DNA of 64,000 nucleotides, taken from Halobacteriovoraceae bacterium (GTDB lineage: Bacteria; Bdellovibrionota; Bacteriovoracia; Bacteriovoracales; Bacteriovoracaceae). Location of the stretch: contig PAVS01000014.1 in the NCBI GenBank assembly GCA_002713145.1, forward strand, positions 1 to 64,000. Direction: 5' to 3'. Both the position numbers and the translations under genes were made by a program. Below the pieces are notes generated by a model. It worked only from the letters and a program-made list of their open reading frames with translations. It made no database searches and was not told the origin of the DNA. Positions 32,354 through 41,813 of the stretch are shown piece by piece (position 1 is the first letter of the stretch; each line of letters begins with the position of its first letter).

Positions 32354-33787
32354 TTATATGGCCTTAGCTTTGTAAAAAACCTTAATGGTCTGGCCATTGG
32401 TATAAATGGCATCACCGTTAAGTTTAATAAAATAGCCGGATTTATTAACCGCAGGACTCACACTCGCGTTAGTGGGACCTGGTACTTTAATATTTAAGAC
32501 ATCTCTCCAGCCAATATAACTCCAACCATTGGTATCAGACTTTTGTATTTTTGCACCGTCGATAGTGACTTCCACTGTGGTTAAATCTGGATCTTTAGGC
32601 AGAGCAAAATATCCAAAATATTCAGTAGGAGTTCTGGTTTTTGCAATAAGACAGTCCGGGTAGGCCACTTGGGCAGATCCATTTAATTTTACAAAAAGTC
32701 CTGTGGCAGGCTCACCTGGTGTGGGCTCTATTCTTTGGTTTTTATTTTGCTGATAACCAATATACTCGAAACCATTTTGACTATCTTCATTAATAAGGGT
32801 TTTGTTTCCGTTTTGATCTACTTTATGCAAAGTGATGTCATCTGCTTGAATAGAGTCTTCGCTGGCAGAGCTGATTTTCCAATGATCATATTTATGACCC
32901 ACCACAATTTGGCGGATACTATTATTCACAGCTTTGAATATATTAGAGTAGTCTCCTGAACAAAGATTATAACTATCTTTATTTGCATTATTATCTGTTA
33001 AGCCTTGTGCTTGATAAATATCTTGAGACATCTGTCGATAGGTCGATCCTGATACCCAGCCTGATTTACAGCTACTATGTGCTACCAGTGACATAAAGCG
33101 AAAGCTCTCGGCACTCATAGGTGCACTTAAATAGTCGATAAATTTATTTTTACGATTGGTATAAACACCTTGATCAATAACTGTGTTACCTTGAACGTTA
33201 ATATTAGCTTCAGTATCGTTTCCATTGGAAATCATAACGACGATAGTATGAGCATTATCTCTAAAGATCCCATTGTTATATGTCCCGCCGTTTCCATCGG
33301 GGATATTTCTGTTACTGTTTATGATATTCTGAGCCCTTTGAAAGCCCAGCTCTGAATTGTTTCCACTGGCCTGAGAAAACATTTGTAAATTTTCTGGAGC
33401 TACCACATTAAGACTCGCCACGCTGGGGACTGAATCTGGATTACTGAGAATCACCGGGTAACCATAAATGGACTCATTTCCTCCCTGATTTAAAGGAGCG
33501 AAGTAGATATGATAATCAAACTCATTTGATATGCTAAAAATAGTGTTTTGAATTTCTGTTTTTATGGATTGGAAACTCCCGGCGAGAGTACTTCCTGAGT
33601 TATCTACTATATAGAGAATATCTACGGGAGGTTTTTCAAAGTGAAATTCAGAGCAAGTCGTGAGAGCAAAATTCTGAATCGCAGGAGAACTCGTTCCCGT
33701 TGATTGAGTATTTTTGGTTAAGACTTCTTCCCCACAAGAGAGTAGGAAGAAAGTTAGTAATAATAAAAGATAGCTAAACTTTTGCAT
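32354..33787 (-). CDS. Lipoprotein with von Willebrand factor A domain
   Basis: 477 residues from ATG 33787, where the chain begins with a lipoprotein signal (MQKFSYLLLLLTFFLLSC, Cys18). The metal-ion-dependent adhesion site is DILYIVDNSGSTL with Asp62, Ser64 and Ser66. A second acidic MIDAS loop may be in IVVMISNGNDTE. The VWA domain runs to about residue 300, and the C-terminal 170 residues are beta-rich with two repeats of a FVKLNG/FIKLNG-type strand. It is probably an outer-membrane lipoprotein for protein binding. Only a weak ribosome site is seen. Confidence 0.87.
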   Translation of the reverse strand: MQKFSYLLLLLTFFLLSCGEEVLTKNTQSTGTSSPAIQNFALTTCSEFHFEKPPVDILYIVDNSGSTLAGSFQSIKTEIQNTIFSISNEFDYHIYFAPLNQGGNESIYGYPVILSNPDSVPSVASLNVVAPENLQMFSQASGNNSELGFQRAQNIINSNRNIPDGNGGTYNNGIFRDNAHTIVVMISNGNDTEANINVQGNTVIDQGVYTNRKNKFIDYLSAPMSAESFRFMSLVAHSSCKSGWVSGSTYRQMSQDIYQAQGLTDNNANKDSYNLCSGDYSNIFKAVNNSIRQIVVGHKYDHWKISSASEDSIQADDITLHKVDQNGNKTLINEDSQNGFEYIGYQQNKNQRIEPTPGEPATGLFVKLNGSAQVAYPDCLIAKTRTPTEYFGYFALPKDPDLTTVEVTIDGAKIQKSDTNGWSYIGWRDVLNIKVPGPTNASVSPAVNKSGYFIKLNGDAIYTNGQTIKVFYKAKAI

Positions 33788-33946
33788 ATTTAATCCAGTT
33801 TTATAAAACTCCATAAGCTTTGTCGGTCAAAAGGGAGAAAGACTTTAATGGTGAAGGGAAAATCTTGCCCTAAGGATGTGAAAACAGTGAGCTCAGTTAC
33901 AATAAAAAGTGGATAAGTATTTAGAATAATTGAATAGGAGTTTATC

Positions 33947-34735
33947 ATGGATGATATTTGGTACTATGTGAAATCTGGTGAAAGGCAAGGACCAGTGGAA
34001 AAGTCTGTGATCGTTAATCATCTTACGACCGGAGAGCTGGGTGGAGAAGATTATGTCTGGAAAAAAGGTCTTGAGAATTGGACGAAAGTTAAAGACCTCA
34101 GTGACTTTGATCAAGGAGCTGCTCCTGCTGCACCGGCCATGGAGATGCCAGAAGTTATTGCACCAGAACCAAAAAAAATATCGAATCAACTCTCAGAGCT
34201 TGCGGGTGAGACCGCCAGTGTTTTTATCAAAATCGGTGCGGATAGAGGCACGCGAGATACAGAGTACGGACCATATAATTTAGCTATTATTAAAAGACTT
34301 TATAGTGAACATCGAATTAATGCTAAGACATACGTGTTTGTAAAAGGAATGGACAACTGGAAAATGCTAGCGGATTTTGACGATTTTGCTGCTTTATTTC
34401 AAGGGGCTCCACCGGTTATTAAGGACAGTGAGAGAAGATCTAATATTAGGAAACCTTTTATTGCGAGAATGTATATTCAGAATAGAGACGAAGTTTTTGT
34501 CGGCATTTGTCGTGATGTATCCATTGGTGGCATGCAAGTTTTAGTGGATCATTTTCCTGGGCAAGTGGGGGAGGAGATCGCTATTAATGTGCATCCTGAA
34601 AACTCAGAGTATCATTTTGTGGCCAATGGAAATATTGTAAGGCTGCTTGAAGGTGGACAAGGTTTTTCTTTTCGTTTTACCGAACTTTCTGATTCCTCTA
34701 AAGAATCGATTACAAAATATTTAAATGCGGGCTAA
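33947..34735 (+). CDS. Two GYF_2 domains plus PilZ domain protein
   Basis: 262 residues. Residues 5-55 (WYYVKSGERQGPVEKS ... VWKKGLENW) form a GYF_2/DUF4339 domain, and a second diverged copy spans about 95-148 (TRDTEYGPYNLA ... VFVKGMDNW). Residues 162-260 are a PilZ domain with the c-di-GMP-binding pattern RRSNIRKPF and DVSIGGMQ. It is thus likely a cytosolic c-di-GMP effector with protein-interaction modules. An AGGAG ribosome site is present. The stop overlaps the hydrolase gene start by 11 bp. Confidence 0.9.
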   Translation: MDDIWYYVKSGERQGPVEKSVIVNHLTTGELGGEDYVWKKGLENWTKVKDLSDFDQGAAPAAPAMEMPEVIAPEPKKISNQLSELAGETASVFIKIGADRGTRDTEYGPYNLAIIKRLYSEHRINAKTYVFVKGMDNWKMLADFDDFAALFQGAPPVIKDSERRSNIRKPFIARMYIQNRDEVFVGICRDVSIGGMQVLVDHFPGQVGEEIAINVHPENSEYHFVANGNIVRLLEGGQGFSFRFTELSDSSKESITKYLNAG

Positions 34736-35633
34736 GATTTCTGATTTTGCTCTTATTGAAAATCATACTTTTCCCTCCTCTCTTGATGGAGAGGGGCATG
34801 TCTATTACCGACACTACCTACCACTCAATAAAAAAAAGAAACCAAAAATTCATATTATCTTTCAGCATGGATTGATAGAACATCAAATGAGGCATGAAAG
34901 TTTTTTTATTGCCATGTTTGAAGCCATGCCAGGGGAAGTCATGATAAGTGCCATGGACTTAATTGGGCATGGACATAGTGGGGGACACCGGGCTTATATC
35001 GAATCTTTTAAAAATTTTGAAGATGATTGGCTTCATTTTTTGGGCTTGTGTGCTCAGAGAACTTCTGAGTTTGAAAAGATTCAACATTTTGTTGTGTCTC
35101 ACTCTTTAGGGGGTCTTATTGTTTTAAGTACTCTGAGTGATGAAGCGAATCAAATTCCATTGCCCCTTACATCACTGATCTTTGTAAACCCTTCTATTGC
35201 CCCCAAGCTTAAATTACCTCAGCTCATTGAAGCTAAAATGAAAACCATTGATGGATTTATTAATAAGGTCAGAGTTCCTCTTATCTATAATGCTTATGAC
35301 CTCACTCACGACAATGAAAAGGCCATAGAATTTATCAAAGATCCACTCATCTCAAAAGCGATCACGGTGAAAATGGCCGTTGAGATTTTAAAAGCCACAG
35401 AGAATATTACGCGACATTCCTACTTCTTTAAATACGATAGTTTTTTTATCCTCTCAGGGGATGATAGAGTGGTGGACAATGAAAAAACCCGACTATTTAT
35501 CACGGGAATGGATAAGTCCAAGGTTGTCTCGAAAGAATATCCCAATATGTGCCATGATATTTTAAATGAAACTTGCAGAAATGATGTGTTTCGGGAGATA
35601 ATCAACCATATCAAATCAAAGGAAAGTGCTTAA
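34725..35633 (+). CDS. Alpha/beta hydrolase (monoacylglycerol-lipase-like)
   Basis: 302 residues. Motifs in order are IIFQHGLIEHQMRH (oxyanion region), DLIGHGHSGGHR, the nucleophile elbow VSHSLGGL with Ser127, an acidic residue in SGDDRVVD near 246 and the His in NMCHDILNE near 276. The pattern is that of serine-aminopeptidase S33/monoglyceride-lipase proteins. No signal peptide, so cytosolic. It is translationally linked to the upstream PilZ gene and overlaps the region of the next lipoprotein start. Substrate unknown; fat metabolism would suit the window. Confidence 0.85.
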   Translation: MRAKISDFALIENHTFPSSLDGEGHVYYRHYLPLNKKKKPKIHIIFQHGLIEHQMRHESFFIAMFEAMPGEVMISAMDLIGHGHSGGHRAYIESFKNFEDDWLHFLGLCAQRTSEFEKIQHFVVSHSLGGLIVLSTLSDEANQIPLPLTSLIFVNPSIAPKLKLPQLIEAKMKTIDGFINKVRVPLIYNAYDLTHDNEKAIEFIKDPLISKAITVKMAVEILKATENITRHSYFFKYDSFFILSGDDRVVDNEKTRLFITGMDKSKVVSKEYPNMCHDILNETCRNDVFREIINHIKSKESA

Positions 35634-35634
35634 A

Positions 35635-36168
35635 ATGATGAAGTTTTTCTCATCTCTATTACTCGTTTTACTAGTTACTTCATGTGCTTTAAATAATCGC
35701 TCTCGCAAAAATATTGCTACCTCTGAGATTGTTCTGAAAGGGGGCATCTATCAAGGTAAGTCTTGGGATGAAAATTTTAGAATGAAGCGCATCTCTTGGT
35801 ATGATGAAGCGAGTATGCAGTATGATGTTCTGATAAGTGAAATTGATAAGGATTCTCAGTTCGCAAAATGGTTGGGAAGGGATTATTACTACCTCGATCA
35901 ATGTGCTAAATTTTATGTCACCGCACTTTATTCTGATCTCGATTTAGGCGAAGGGATAACTTATCTCGCTTCAAAACTTGAGAAGGCGGGGTTAGATAAA
36001 AGAAGCATTCAGGACTTCTCTGAGAACTTTAAAGCTCACCAAAATTTTGCTGATTGGAAGCTCTATAATTATAAGCTTTATGGCTTCTGTCGCAAACCCG
36101 TAGAGGGAGAGTCTGGATCAGAGGATATTGTTGTCTCTATTCCTGGCTTTAAGACAAAAACTCTCTAA
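35635..36168 (+). CDS. Lipoprotein of unknown function
   Basis: 177 residues from the ATG at 35635, set by an AAAGGAAAG 7-9 nt upstream. The signal ends in lipobox VTSC (Cys18). The mature part has a SWDENFRMKRISWYDEASMQYD stretch (in part), aromatic-rich, and a helical second half. I recognise no family. It begins 1 bp after the alpha/beta hydrolase stop and is the third gene of the 33947-36168 unit. An AGACT/AGTCT inverted repeat after the stop is too weak to call a terminator. Confidence 0.75.
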   Translation: MMKFFSSLLLVLLVTSCALNNRSRKNIATSEIVLKGGIYQGKSWDENFRMKRISWYDEASMQYDVLISEIDKDSQFAKWLGRDYYYLDQCAKFYVTALYSDLDLGEGITYLASKLEKAGLDKRSIQDFSENFKAHQNFADWKLYNYKLYGFCRKPVEGESGSEDIVVSIPGFKTKTL

Positions 36169-36281
36169 GACTTATTTAGTCTAATTATTTCAAGCTCTTA
36201 CGTTTATTTTTTCTTTGCCTTTTTCATGAAATCACTCTAAAGCTTCCTTGGGTTTAGCCGATAAGTCATTGAGGAAAACTT

Positions 36282-38348
36282 ATGAGTGAAAAGAAATTCC
36301 AGCGATTCGGAAAGTATTTGATCCTAGATCACTTGGTAGATGGTGGTATGGCAAAGATTTGTCGTGCAACTTATTTAGGTGAACAGGCAAATAAAGTCGT
36401 TGCCATTAAAATGGTTCAACCTCAATACTCTAAAGATCCTTCTTTTGTTCAAATGTTTGAAGATGAACTCAAGGTTTCTTTCGACCTGGTCCACCCGAAT
36501 ATTGCACAAGTTTATGACTACGGTATGGTGGATGACCAGCTCTATAGCGCCATGGAATACGTGGATGGAGCCAATTTAAAACAATTTTTAGATCGTTTGC
36601 GGGAGAAGAAATACGTCTTTCCTGTGGAGATCTCGACTTATATTATCTCGCAAGTTTGTTTAGCACTTCAATATGCTCATAACTATCAAGATAAATTAAC
36701 CGGTAAATCATTTAATATTATCCATAGAGATATATCACCTCATAATATTATGCTGACTTATGAAGGTGCTGTTAAGGTTATCGACTTTGGAATTGCTAAA
36801 GCTGATTCGAACTCTGAGGCGACACAAGCGGGGACGATCAAAGGGAAACTCTCTTATCTTGCACCGGAGTGTTTGGACGGAATGGAGCTCGATCATCGTT
36901 ACGATCAATTTGCGGTAGGAATAACTTTATGGGAGATGCTTTGTTCAAGAAAGCTCTTTCAAGCTAAAAATGAGTTGGCCGTACTAAAGCAAATACAAGC
37001 TTGTAAAGTTCCAAAGCCATCTTCTATTAATCCAAATGTACCACCAGAGTTAGATCAAATTGTTCTTAAAGCACTGGCGAAAGACAGAACTCAGCGTTTT
37101 GACGATATGGAGAAGATGAATAGGGCCCTTGTTAAATTTCTCTATTCTAATTACCCCGAATTTAATGCCAGTGATTTAGGATACTTCGCTAAACAATTAT
37201 TCCAAGATGAGATCTCTGCAGATAAAAAGAAATTTGTTGAGTACGGTAAAATAGACCTGAAACCTTTTATTGAAGATATGAAGCGCAATGAGCATGGTTC
37301 GGGGGCTAGCACCGCTGATCACTCTGGCTCATTTATCTCTGATGAAAAGAGAACAGGAAAAATCGTTCTCGATCTAGGTTCCTTCGATAAAGGTAATACT
37401 GATATTGATGTACAAGGCTTAGATTTAGATATGTCTGGTAAGACAGCGAAAGGTCTAACCCTTAAAACGAAAAATACTGGAACAAGAAAAATAACCAAGA
37501 AAACAAATGTTTCGAGAGGGCAAGGAGCCGGTGCGACTCGAAAGTCTGCAAATAGTGGCGCAACCCCTAGAAAAAGAAGTGCATCGGGTGCGACGAGGGC
37601 CACTCGTGTCAGACGGGCCAATGGTTCTGCTGGAACCAGAGCTGTTCGGGTGAAGTCTGCTGGGGCAGCCCCGCGAAATAAAGAACAAAGAAAAAGAGCT
37701 GGAACTATTATTCCTGTCGCCTTGGTGGCAAGTCTTTTGATGTTCGTCTACACTCAACAACAAATGCTTTGTAAGTTTGGAGTTAAATCTTTTTGTCCTG
37801 CGAATATGTCGGATGTTTGTATTTCAAACCCTTCATCTCAGCAGTGTATTAATGAGAAATGTTCCAAAGATTCTTCCTTAGCCATTTGTGAACAAGCCAC
37901 TCAATATGGGGAGATTGTCCTCGAGAATTATAATCCTTCTTACACCTATCTTCTTGATGGAACGAGTTTTCCCGTAGTGGGAATTTCCATGAAAAAGATT
38001 CCTCTGAACCGTAAGTATAGAAAGCTCACCATTAAAAAGGACGGTTATAGAGCCGCCAGTGTCGATGTGATGAAGCTTGGAGAAAAAGAAAAGTTTATTA
38101 CCGTTTCAGTTCCTAATCTTAAACAATTGAGAATGGGGACACTGACTTCTGGAAATAACTACACACCTGGTTCATGGATTGTTATGGATATTGATGGAGA
38201 AAAATTTGAAAAAGAACTTCCTCTCAATGGGGTAAGAGTTCCGGCCGGTACTTACGAAGCCATCATTGAAAATAGATTACTGAATACTGAGAGAAAAATT
38301 CAGGTTGAAGTCCAAGAAAATAAAAATAATAAAATTAAGATCGACTAA
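36282..38348 (+). CDS. Transmembrane Ser/Thr protein kinase with PEGA-like extracytoplasmic domain
   Basis: 688 residues. The kinase domain is at 10-290: Lys43 in VVAIKMVQ, HRDISPHNIML near 147, DFGIAKA near 168 and SYLAPECLDG. Residues 390-470 form a basic, Arg/Ser/Ala/Gly/Thr-rich linker, and one membrane segment follows at about 474-492. The outer part has six cysteines in a short region (CKFGVKSFCPANMSDVC and on) and then a PEGA-like beta domain (YLLDGTSFPVVG ... KLTIKKDGYR). All catalytic motifs are intact, so it is probably active, as in Myxococcus-type Pkn kinases. Substrates unknown. Its stop overlaps the convergent ppsR stop by 4 bp. Confidence 0.92.
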   Translation: MSEKKFQRFGKYLILDHLVDGGMAKICRATYLGEQANKVVAIKMVQPQYSKDPSFVQMFEDELKVSFDLVHPNIAQVYDYGMVDDQLYSAMEYVDGANLKQFLDRLREKKYVFPVEISTYIISQVCLALQYAHNYQDKLTGKSFNIIHRDISPHNIMLTYEGAVKVIDFGIAKADSNSEATQAGTIKGKLSYLAPECLDGMELDHRYDQFAVGITLWEMLCSRKLFQAKNELAVLKQIQACKVPKPSSINPNVPPELDQIVLKALAKDRTQRFDDMEKMNRALVKFLYSNYPEFNASDLGYFAKQLFQDEISADKKKFVEYGKIDLKPFIEDMKRNEHGSGASTADHSGSFISDEKRTGKIVLDLGSFDKGNTDIDVQGLDLDMSGKTAKGLTLKTKNTGTRKITKKTNVSRGQGAGATRKSANSGATPRKRSASGATRATRVRRANGSAGTRAVRVKSAGAAPRNKEQRKRAGTIIPVALVASLLMFVYTQQQMLCKFGVKSFCPANMSDVCISNPSSQQCINEKCSKDSSLAICEQATQYGEIVLENYNPSYTYLLDGTSFPVVGISMKKIPLNRKYRKLTIKKDGYRAASVDVMKLGEKEKFITVSVPNLKQLRMGTLTSGNNYTPGSWIVMDIDGEKFEKELPLNGVRVPAGTYEAIIENRLLNTERKIQVEVQENKNNKIKID

Positions 38349-39220
38349 GAGTCTTTTTTATCAATTTCAAATCTTCTTTTTTGTTTAAAACGATTGCGAC
38401 TGCGCATATTGAGAAGTTTCATGATTTCTGCTGCTGTCTCTTCTAAGGCTTTATTGGTGACATTAAAAATTGGCCAGCGCCTATTTTCTTCAAAGATTTT
38501 ATTGGCCCACTCAATCTCTTCCACAACTTTTTTAGAGTCAGCGTAATCACCATTGGTATTGGTCCCCAAATTAGTTAATCTATTTTTTCTAATTTCTCTC
38601 AGGGCATCAGGATCGATAGTCAGTCCAAAAATTTTTCTCTGATCTATTTCAAATAATTTTTCTGGAACGGGCATATTTAAGATAAGTGGAATATTGACGA
38701 CCTTTAAACCTTCCAGAGATAAATATATTGAGAGTGGAGTTTTTGAGGTACGAGAAATACCCACTAAAACCACATCGCACTCCTCAAGAGATTTTAAATT
38801 TCTGCCGTCATCATGATTGAGCGTGAACTCCACAGCGGCTACTTTTTGAAAATACTTATCATTAACAGCATGGAGAAGCCCTGGTTGATAATCGGGTTCG
38901 GTTTCAAAAACATTGGCAAAGCTCGTGAGAAGAGGACCGAGAAGGTCAACCGAGCGGACATGTTCTCTTCTTGAAATTTCTTTGACATACTTTCTTAACT
39001 CAGGAGAAACGATAGTGTAAACCACCATATCGTGATTGAGCGCTGCTTCTTCAAAGATAGCGTCAATATGTTCTTTGGTGAGTACATTTTTATAACGAGT
39101 AAAAAAAACTTCTTTTGAATGAAATTGAGTGATGGCAGCTCTGGTCATGGCCTTGGCGGTCTCGCCTGTTCCGTCCGAGATAATGATCACTTTTAAATTT
39201 TGTTTTTGACTGATTTCCAT
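38345..39220 (-). CDS. ppsR: PEP synthase regulatory protein (PPSR, DUF299)
   Basis: 291 residues from ATG 39220, one base after the miaA stop; a TTG at 39235 is less likely. Conserved blocks are IIISDGTGETAKAMTRAA at the N-terminus, the YTIVSPELR segment and the P-loop-like VVLVGISRTSKTPLSIYL around 150. The family is a bifunctional kinase/pyrophosphorylase that turns PEP synthase (or PPDK) off and on by ADP-dependent phosphorylation of a Thr. The target enzyme is not in the window. It is the last gene of the FHA-GGDEF/mutL/miaA/ppsR run. Confidence 0.9.
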   Translation of the reverse strand: MEISQKQNLKVIIISDGTGETAKAMTRAAITQFHSKEVFFTRYKNVLTKEHIDAIFEEAALNHDMVVYTIVSPELRKYVKEISRREHVRSVDLLGPLLTSFANVFETEPDYQPGLLHAVNDKYFQKVAAVEFTLNHDDGRNLKSLEECDVVLVGISRTSKTPLSIYLSLEGLKVVNIPLILNMPVPEKLFEIDQRKIFGLTIDPDALREIRKNRLTNLGTNTNGDYADSKKVVEEIEWANKIFEENRRWPIFNVTNKALEETAAEIMKLLNMRSRNRFKQKRRFEIDKKDS

Positions 39221-39221
39221 A

Positions 39222-40148
39222 CTAGTCCAATACAAATTGTTTACAATCTTTTATAAATTTATCACGTTCCTCAAGAGGATTATACTCATTTTTCTGCATT
39301 TTCTTAAACCATGTTCTTTGGGACTTGGCCAATTGTCTGGTGTTAATGGATATTCGTTCTTTACAACTTTCGAGGTCTGGAAATTCATCTTTGAGATAAG
39401 AGACGACTTCTTTATAACCTATAGACTGCATAGGTTTCTCTCTACCAGTAAAACCTGCATCAAGTAATTCTTTTACTTCTTGAATAAGTCCCTGTTGAAA
39501 CATTTTCTCCGTTCTCTTTTCAATAATGGGCAAGTGGAGACTCTTAGGGATATCTAAATAAGTAAAAAATAAGTTCCAGCCCTCAGGAAGTTGGCGCTCT
39601 TGCATTTGTTTTTCCCGCGCTGAGGAAATGGTTTGTCCCGTGGTCCAAAAGTGTTCCACAGCTCGACGTATACGATAGTGATCATTCTCATGATAGCGTT
39701 CATAAGATTTGGGATCATTTTCTTTAAGTACATCTCGAAAAGGTTGAATACCTTTTTGCTGATACCATGACTCAGATTTCTCGAGAACGGAGGCAGGAGA
39801 GGTGACCGACTCAAACATTCCGTACATCACGGCCTGTAAATAAAAGCCTGAGCCTCCCACGAGAATAGGAATGCGAGCGCGGGCATGGATTTCTGAAATT
39901 ATAGGGTGGCATAGCTCACTATAGTCTGCAGCATTAATGGGTCTTGCTATGGAGTGAGTGCTCACCAGGTGATGAGGGACGGCGCTGAGCTCATTTTGAT
40001 CGGGCTTAGCGGTTCCGATATTTAACTCTTTATAAAAAAGTAGACTATCAAAATTGACCACTTCACCGTTGACTTGTTTGGCCACTTCGATCCCCAGCTC
40101 TGTTTTTCCTGAAGCTGTGGGCCCTGCAATCACGATCACTTTATTCAT
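39222..40148 (-). CDS. miaA: tRNA dimethylallyltransferase
   Basis: 308 residues. The P-loop VIVIAGPTASGKTELGIEV is at the N-terminus, followed by NFDSLLFYKELNIGTAKPDQ, LVGGSGFYLQAVMYGM and RTWFKKM near the C-terminus. It adds the dimethylallyl group to A37 of tRNAs reading UNN codons. The start overlaps the mutL end by 8 bp. A mutL-miaA pairing is also found in enterobacteria. Confidence 0.95.
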   Translation of the reverse strand: MNKVIVIAGPTASGKTELGIEVAKQVNGEVVNFDSLLFYKELNIGTAKPDQNELSAVPHHLVSTHSIARPINAADYSELCHPIISEIHARARIPILVGGSGFYLQAVMYGMFESVTSPASVLEKSESWYQQKGIQPFRDVLKENDPKSYERYHENDHYRIRRAVEHFWTTGQTISSAREKQMQERQLPEGWNLFFTYLDIPKSLHLPIIEKRTEKMFQQGLIQEVKELLDAGFTGREKPMQSIGYKEVVSYLKDEFPDLESCKERISINTRQLAKSQRTWFKKMQKNEYNPLEERDKFIKDCKQFVLD

Positions 40149-41808
40149 ATAATTGACTCAAGTTGCGATCTGTTAGTTGGACAATGATTTTTTCATCCAG
40201 TAACTCAGTTAAGCTAAATTGTTTGAGGCATTCCATTAAAAGGTGCTGTCCCATTTCAAAATCTTCAAGAAAAGCAAAACTCAGGTCATTAAAACCATTT
40301 ATTTTTTTCTTATTTAACTGTTCTGCTATAAAAGCCAGATAGGGGTAATGTTGAATCTGTTTAGGAAAAGTTCTTAAAAGAGCCGAATCTTCAGCTATAA
40401 AGTCAATTTCAAATCCTAGCTGAGATAAAAACTCTTCATTATGTTTTGCATTTTTTCCTGTGATTTTAATGGGTCTAGACACCATAAGAGGAATGGTTTC
40501 TTCATTAATGGATTTTTGATTGAGGATAAAAGCCAGGTGATAAGAATAGAATTTTTGTTTATGTAAGCAATAGGATTGATCATTTCTTTTAAAAAGCAAA
40601 AAAGAGGGAAGGTTAATTTCAGATTCAATAGCGGAGGTGAGTTGAGTTTGCTCCTGGCCATGAAGATTTTCAAAATAACTTTGCATCTTATTGTCTGAGT
40701 TAAATTCAAAATTTCTATAATTGACTTCTCTTTGTGTCTCTAGCAGTGAATCTTGATTCGAGGTGTTTTGCAGTCCACTCTCTTTTTGGGGTTGAATCTG
40801 AGTGGCCATTAAGTGATTAATAGTACCACTGACCATGGAAAAAACTTTAGGAGGTGTAAAAAATTTAATTTTCGTTTTACTCGGGTGAACATTCACATCA
40901 ATCTCATCACTAGGAAGATTAAGATAAACCACATAATGACCTGTCTCTCCCTCAGGCCATAAGCTTTTGGCAGAGTTGAGGACAATCTTGTGCAGTTGAA
41001 TATCCTGGACGTATCTATTGTTGATAAATAAAAAGTGATTTTTGTGAGCGTTTCCACGATTAGAATGTTTACTCAAAACAACTTTACATTGAATGCCATC
41101 GTAGACATTCTCACTCCAAACTAAATCTTCTCGTTTAAAGTTTAAAACATCACTGAGTCTAGCTAGAAAATTATCTTGAGCGTTTGAGTGGGTATGAGCT
41201 GGGTAGATTTCTTTATCTAGATTATCCCACGAAATCTTAAACTCCACTTTTGGGTTGGCTAGTAAAAATGATTTAATAATTTTTTGAATCTGGTTTTTTT
41301 CCGCTTTACTCGACTGGATAAACTTCATGCGGACAGGGGTGTTATAAAAGAGATCTTTAATATAAATTTTTGTCCCACTGCTCTCTTGCTCTCCAAGGTG
41401 AGTGTGGGATTTAGTTTCACCCCCCTCAATTTTGATGACACTTTTATTTTTCTGATGGGAACTTTCACAAGTAAGTTTGCTAATACTTGCAATACTAGCA
41501 AGAGCTTCGCCTCGAAAGCCAAAAGAATGAAGTCGATAGACATCTTCAAAACGGGAGATCTTACTGGTGGCATGTCTACAAAAGGCGAGGGGGAGATCCT
41601 CACTTGCGATACCTTTGCCGTTATCTTCAATACTTATAAGAGAGAGACCATTCTCAACAATATTTAAGTTAATGCTTGAAGCACCTGCATCCAGTGAGTT
41701 TTCTAAAATTTCTTTGATAAGGGATGAAGGACGTTCAATGACTTCACCCGCTTTAATTTGGTCAATGATATGTTCGGGGAGAAGTTGGATGCGCTTAGAC
41801 ACATTCAC
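40141..41808 (-). CDS. mutL: DNA mismatch repair protein MutL
   Basis: 555 residues. The N-terminal GHKL ATPase motifs are intact: IKAGEVIERPSSLIKEILEN, SLDAGASSINL, DNGKGI and the FRGEALASI lid. The middle domain has NNRYVQD and EIDVNVHPSKTKIKF. The C-terminal domain is diverged; I do not see the DQHAxxER endonuclease motif, so strand nicking is doubtful. The start is GTG (41808, or possibly 41802), 5 bp after the FHA-GGDEF gene stop. No mutS in the window. Confidence 0.94.
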   Translation of the reverse strand: MNVSKRIQLLPEHIIDQIKAGEVIERPSSLIKEILENSLDAGASSINLNIVENGLSLISIEDNGKGIASEDLPLAFCRHATSKISRFEDVYRLHSFGFRGEALASIASISKLTCESSHQKNKSVIKIEGGETKSHTHLGEQESSGTKIYIKDLFYNTPVRMKFIQSSKAEKNQIQKIIKSFLLANPKVEFKISWDNLDKEIYPAHTHSNAQDNFLARLSDVLNFKREDLVWSENVYDGIQCKVVLSKHSNRGNAHKNHFLFINNRYVQDIQLHKIVLNSAKSLWPEGETGHYVVYLNLPSDEIDVNVHPSKTKIKFFTPPKVFSMVSGTINHLMATQIQPQKESGLQNTSNQDSLLETQREVNYRNFEFNSDNKMQSYFENLHGQEQTQLTSAIESEINLPSFLLFKRNDQSYCLHKQKFYSYHLAFILNQKSINEETIPLMVSRPIKITGKNAKHNEEFLSQLGFEIDFIAEDSALLRTFPKQIQHYPYLAFIAEQLNKKKINGFNDLSFAFLEDFEMGQHLLMECLKQFSLTELLDEKIIVQLTDRNLSQLYE

Positions 41809-41813
41809 CTAAA

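Noticed and set aside
36169..36200. Short AGACT/AGTCT inverted repeat as a terminator
   Set aside because: The stem is only five A+T-rich pairs and has no clear T-run.
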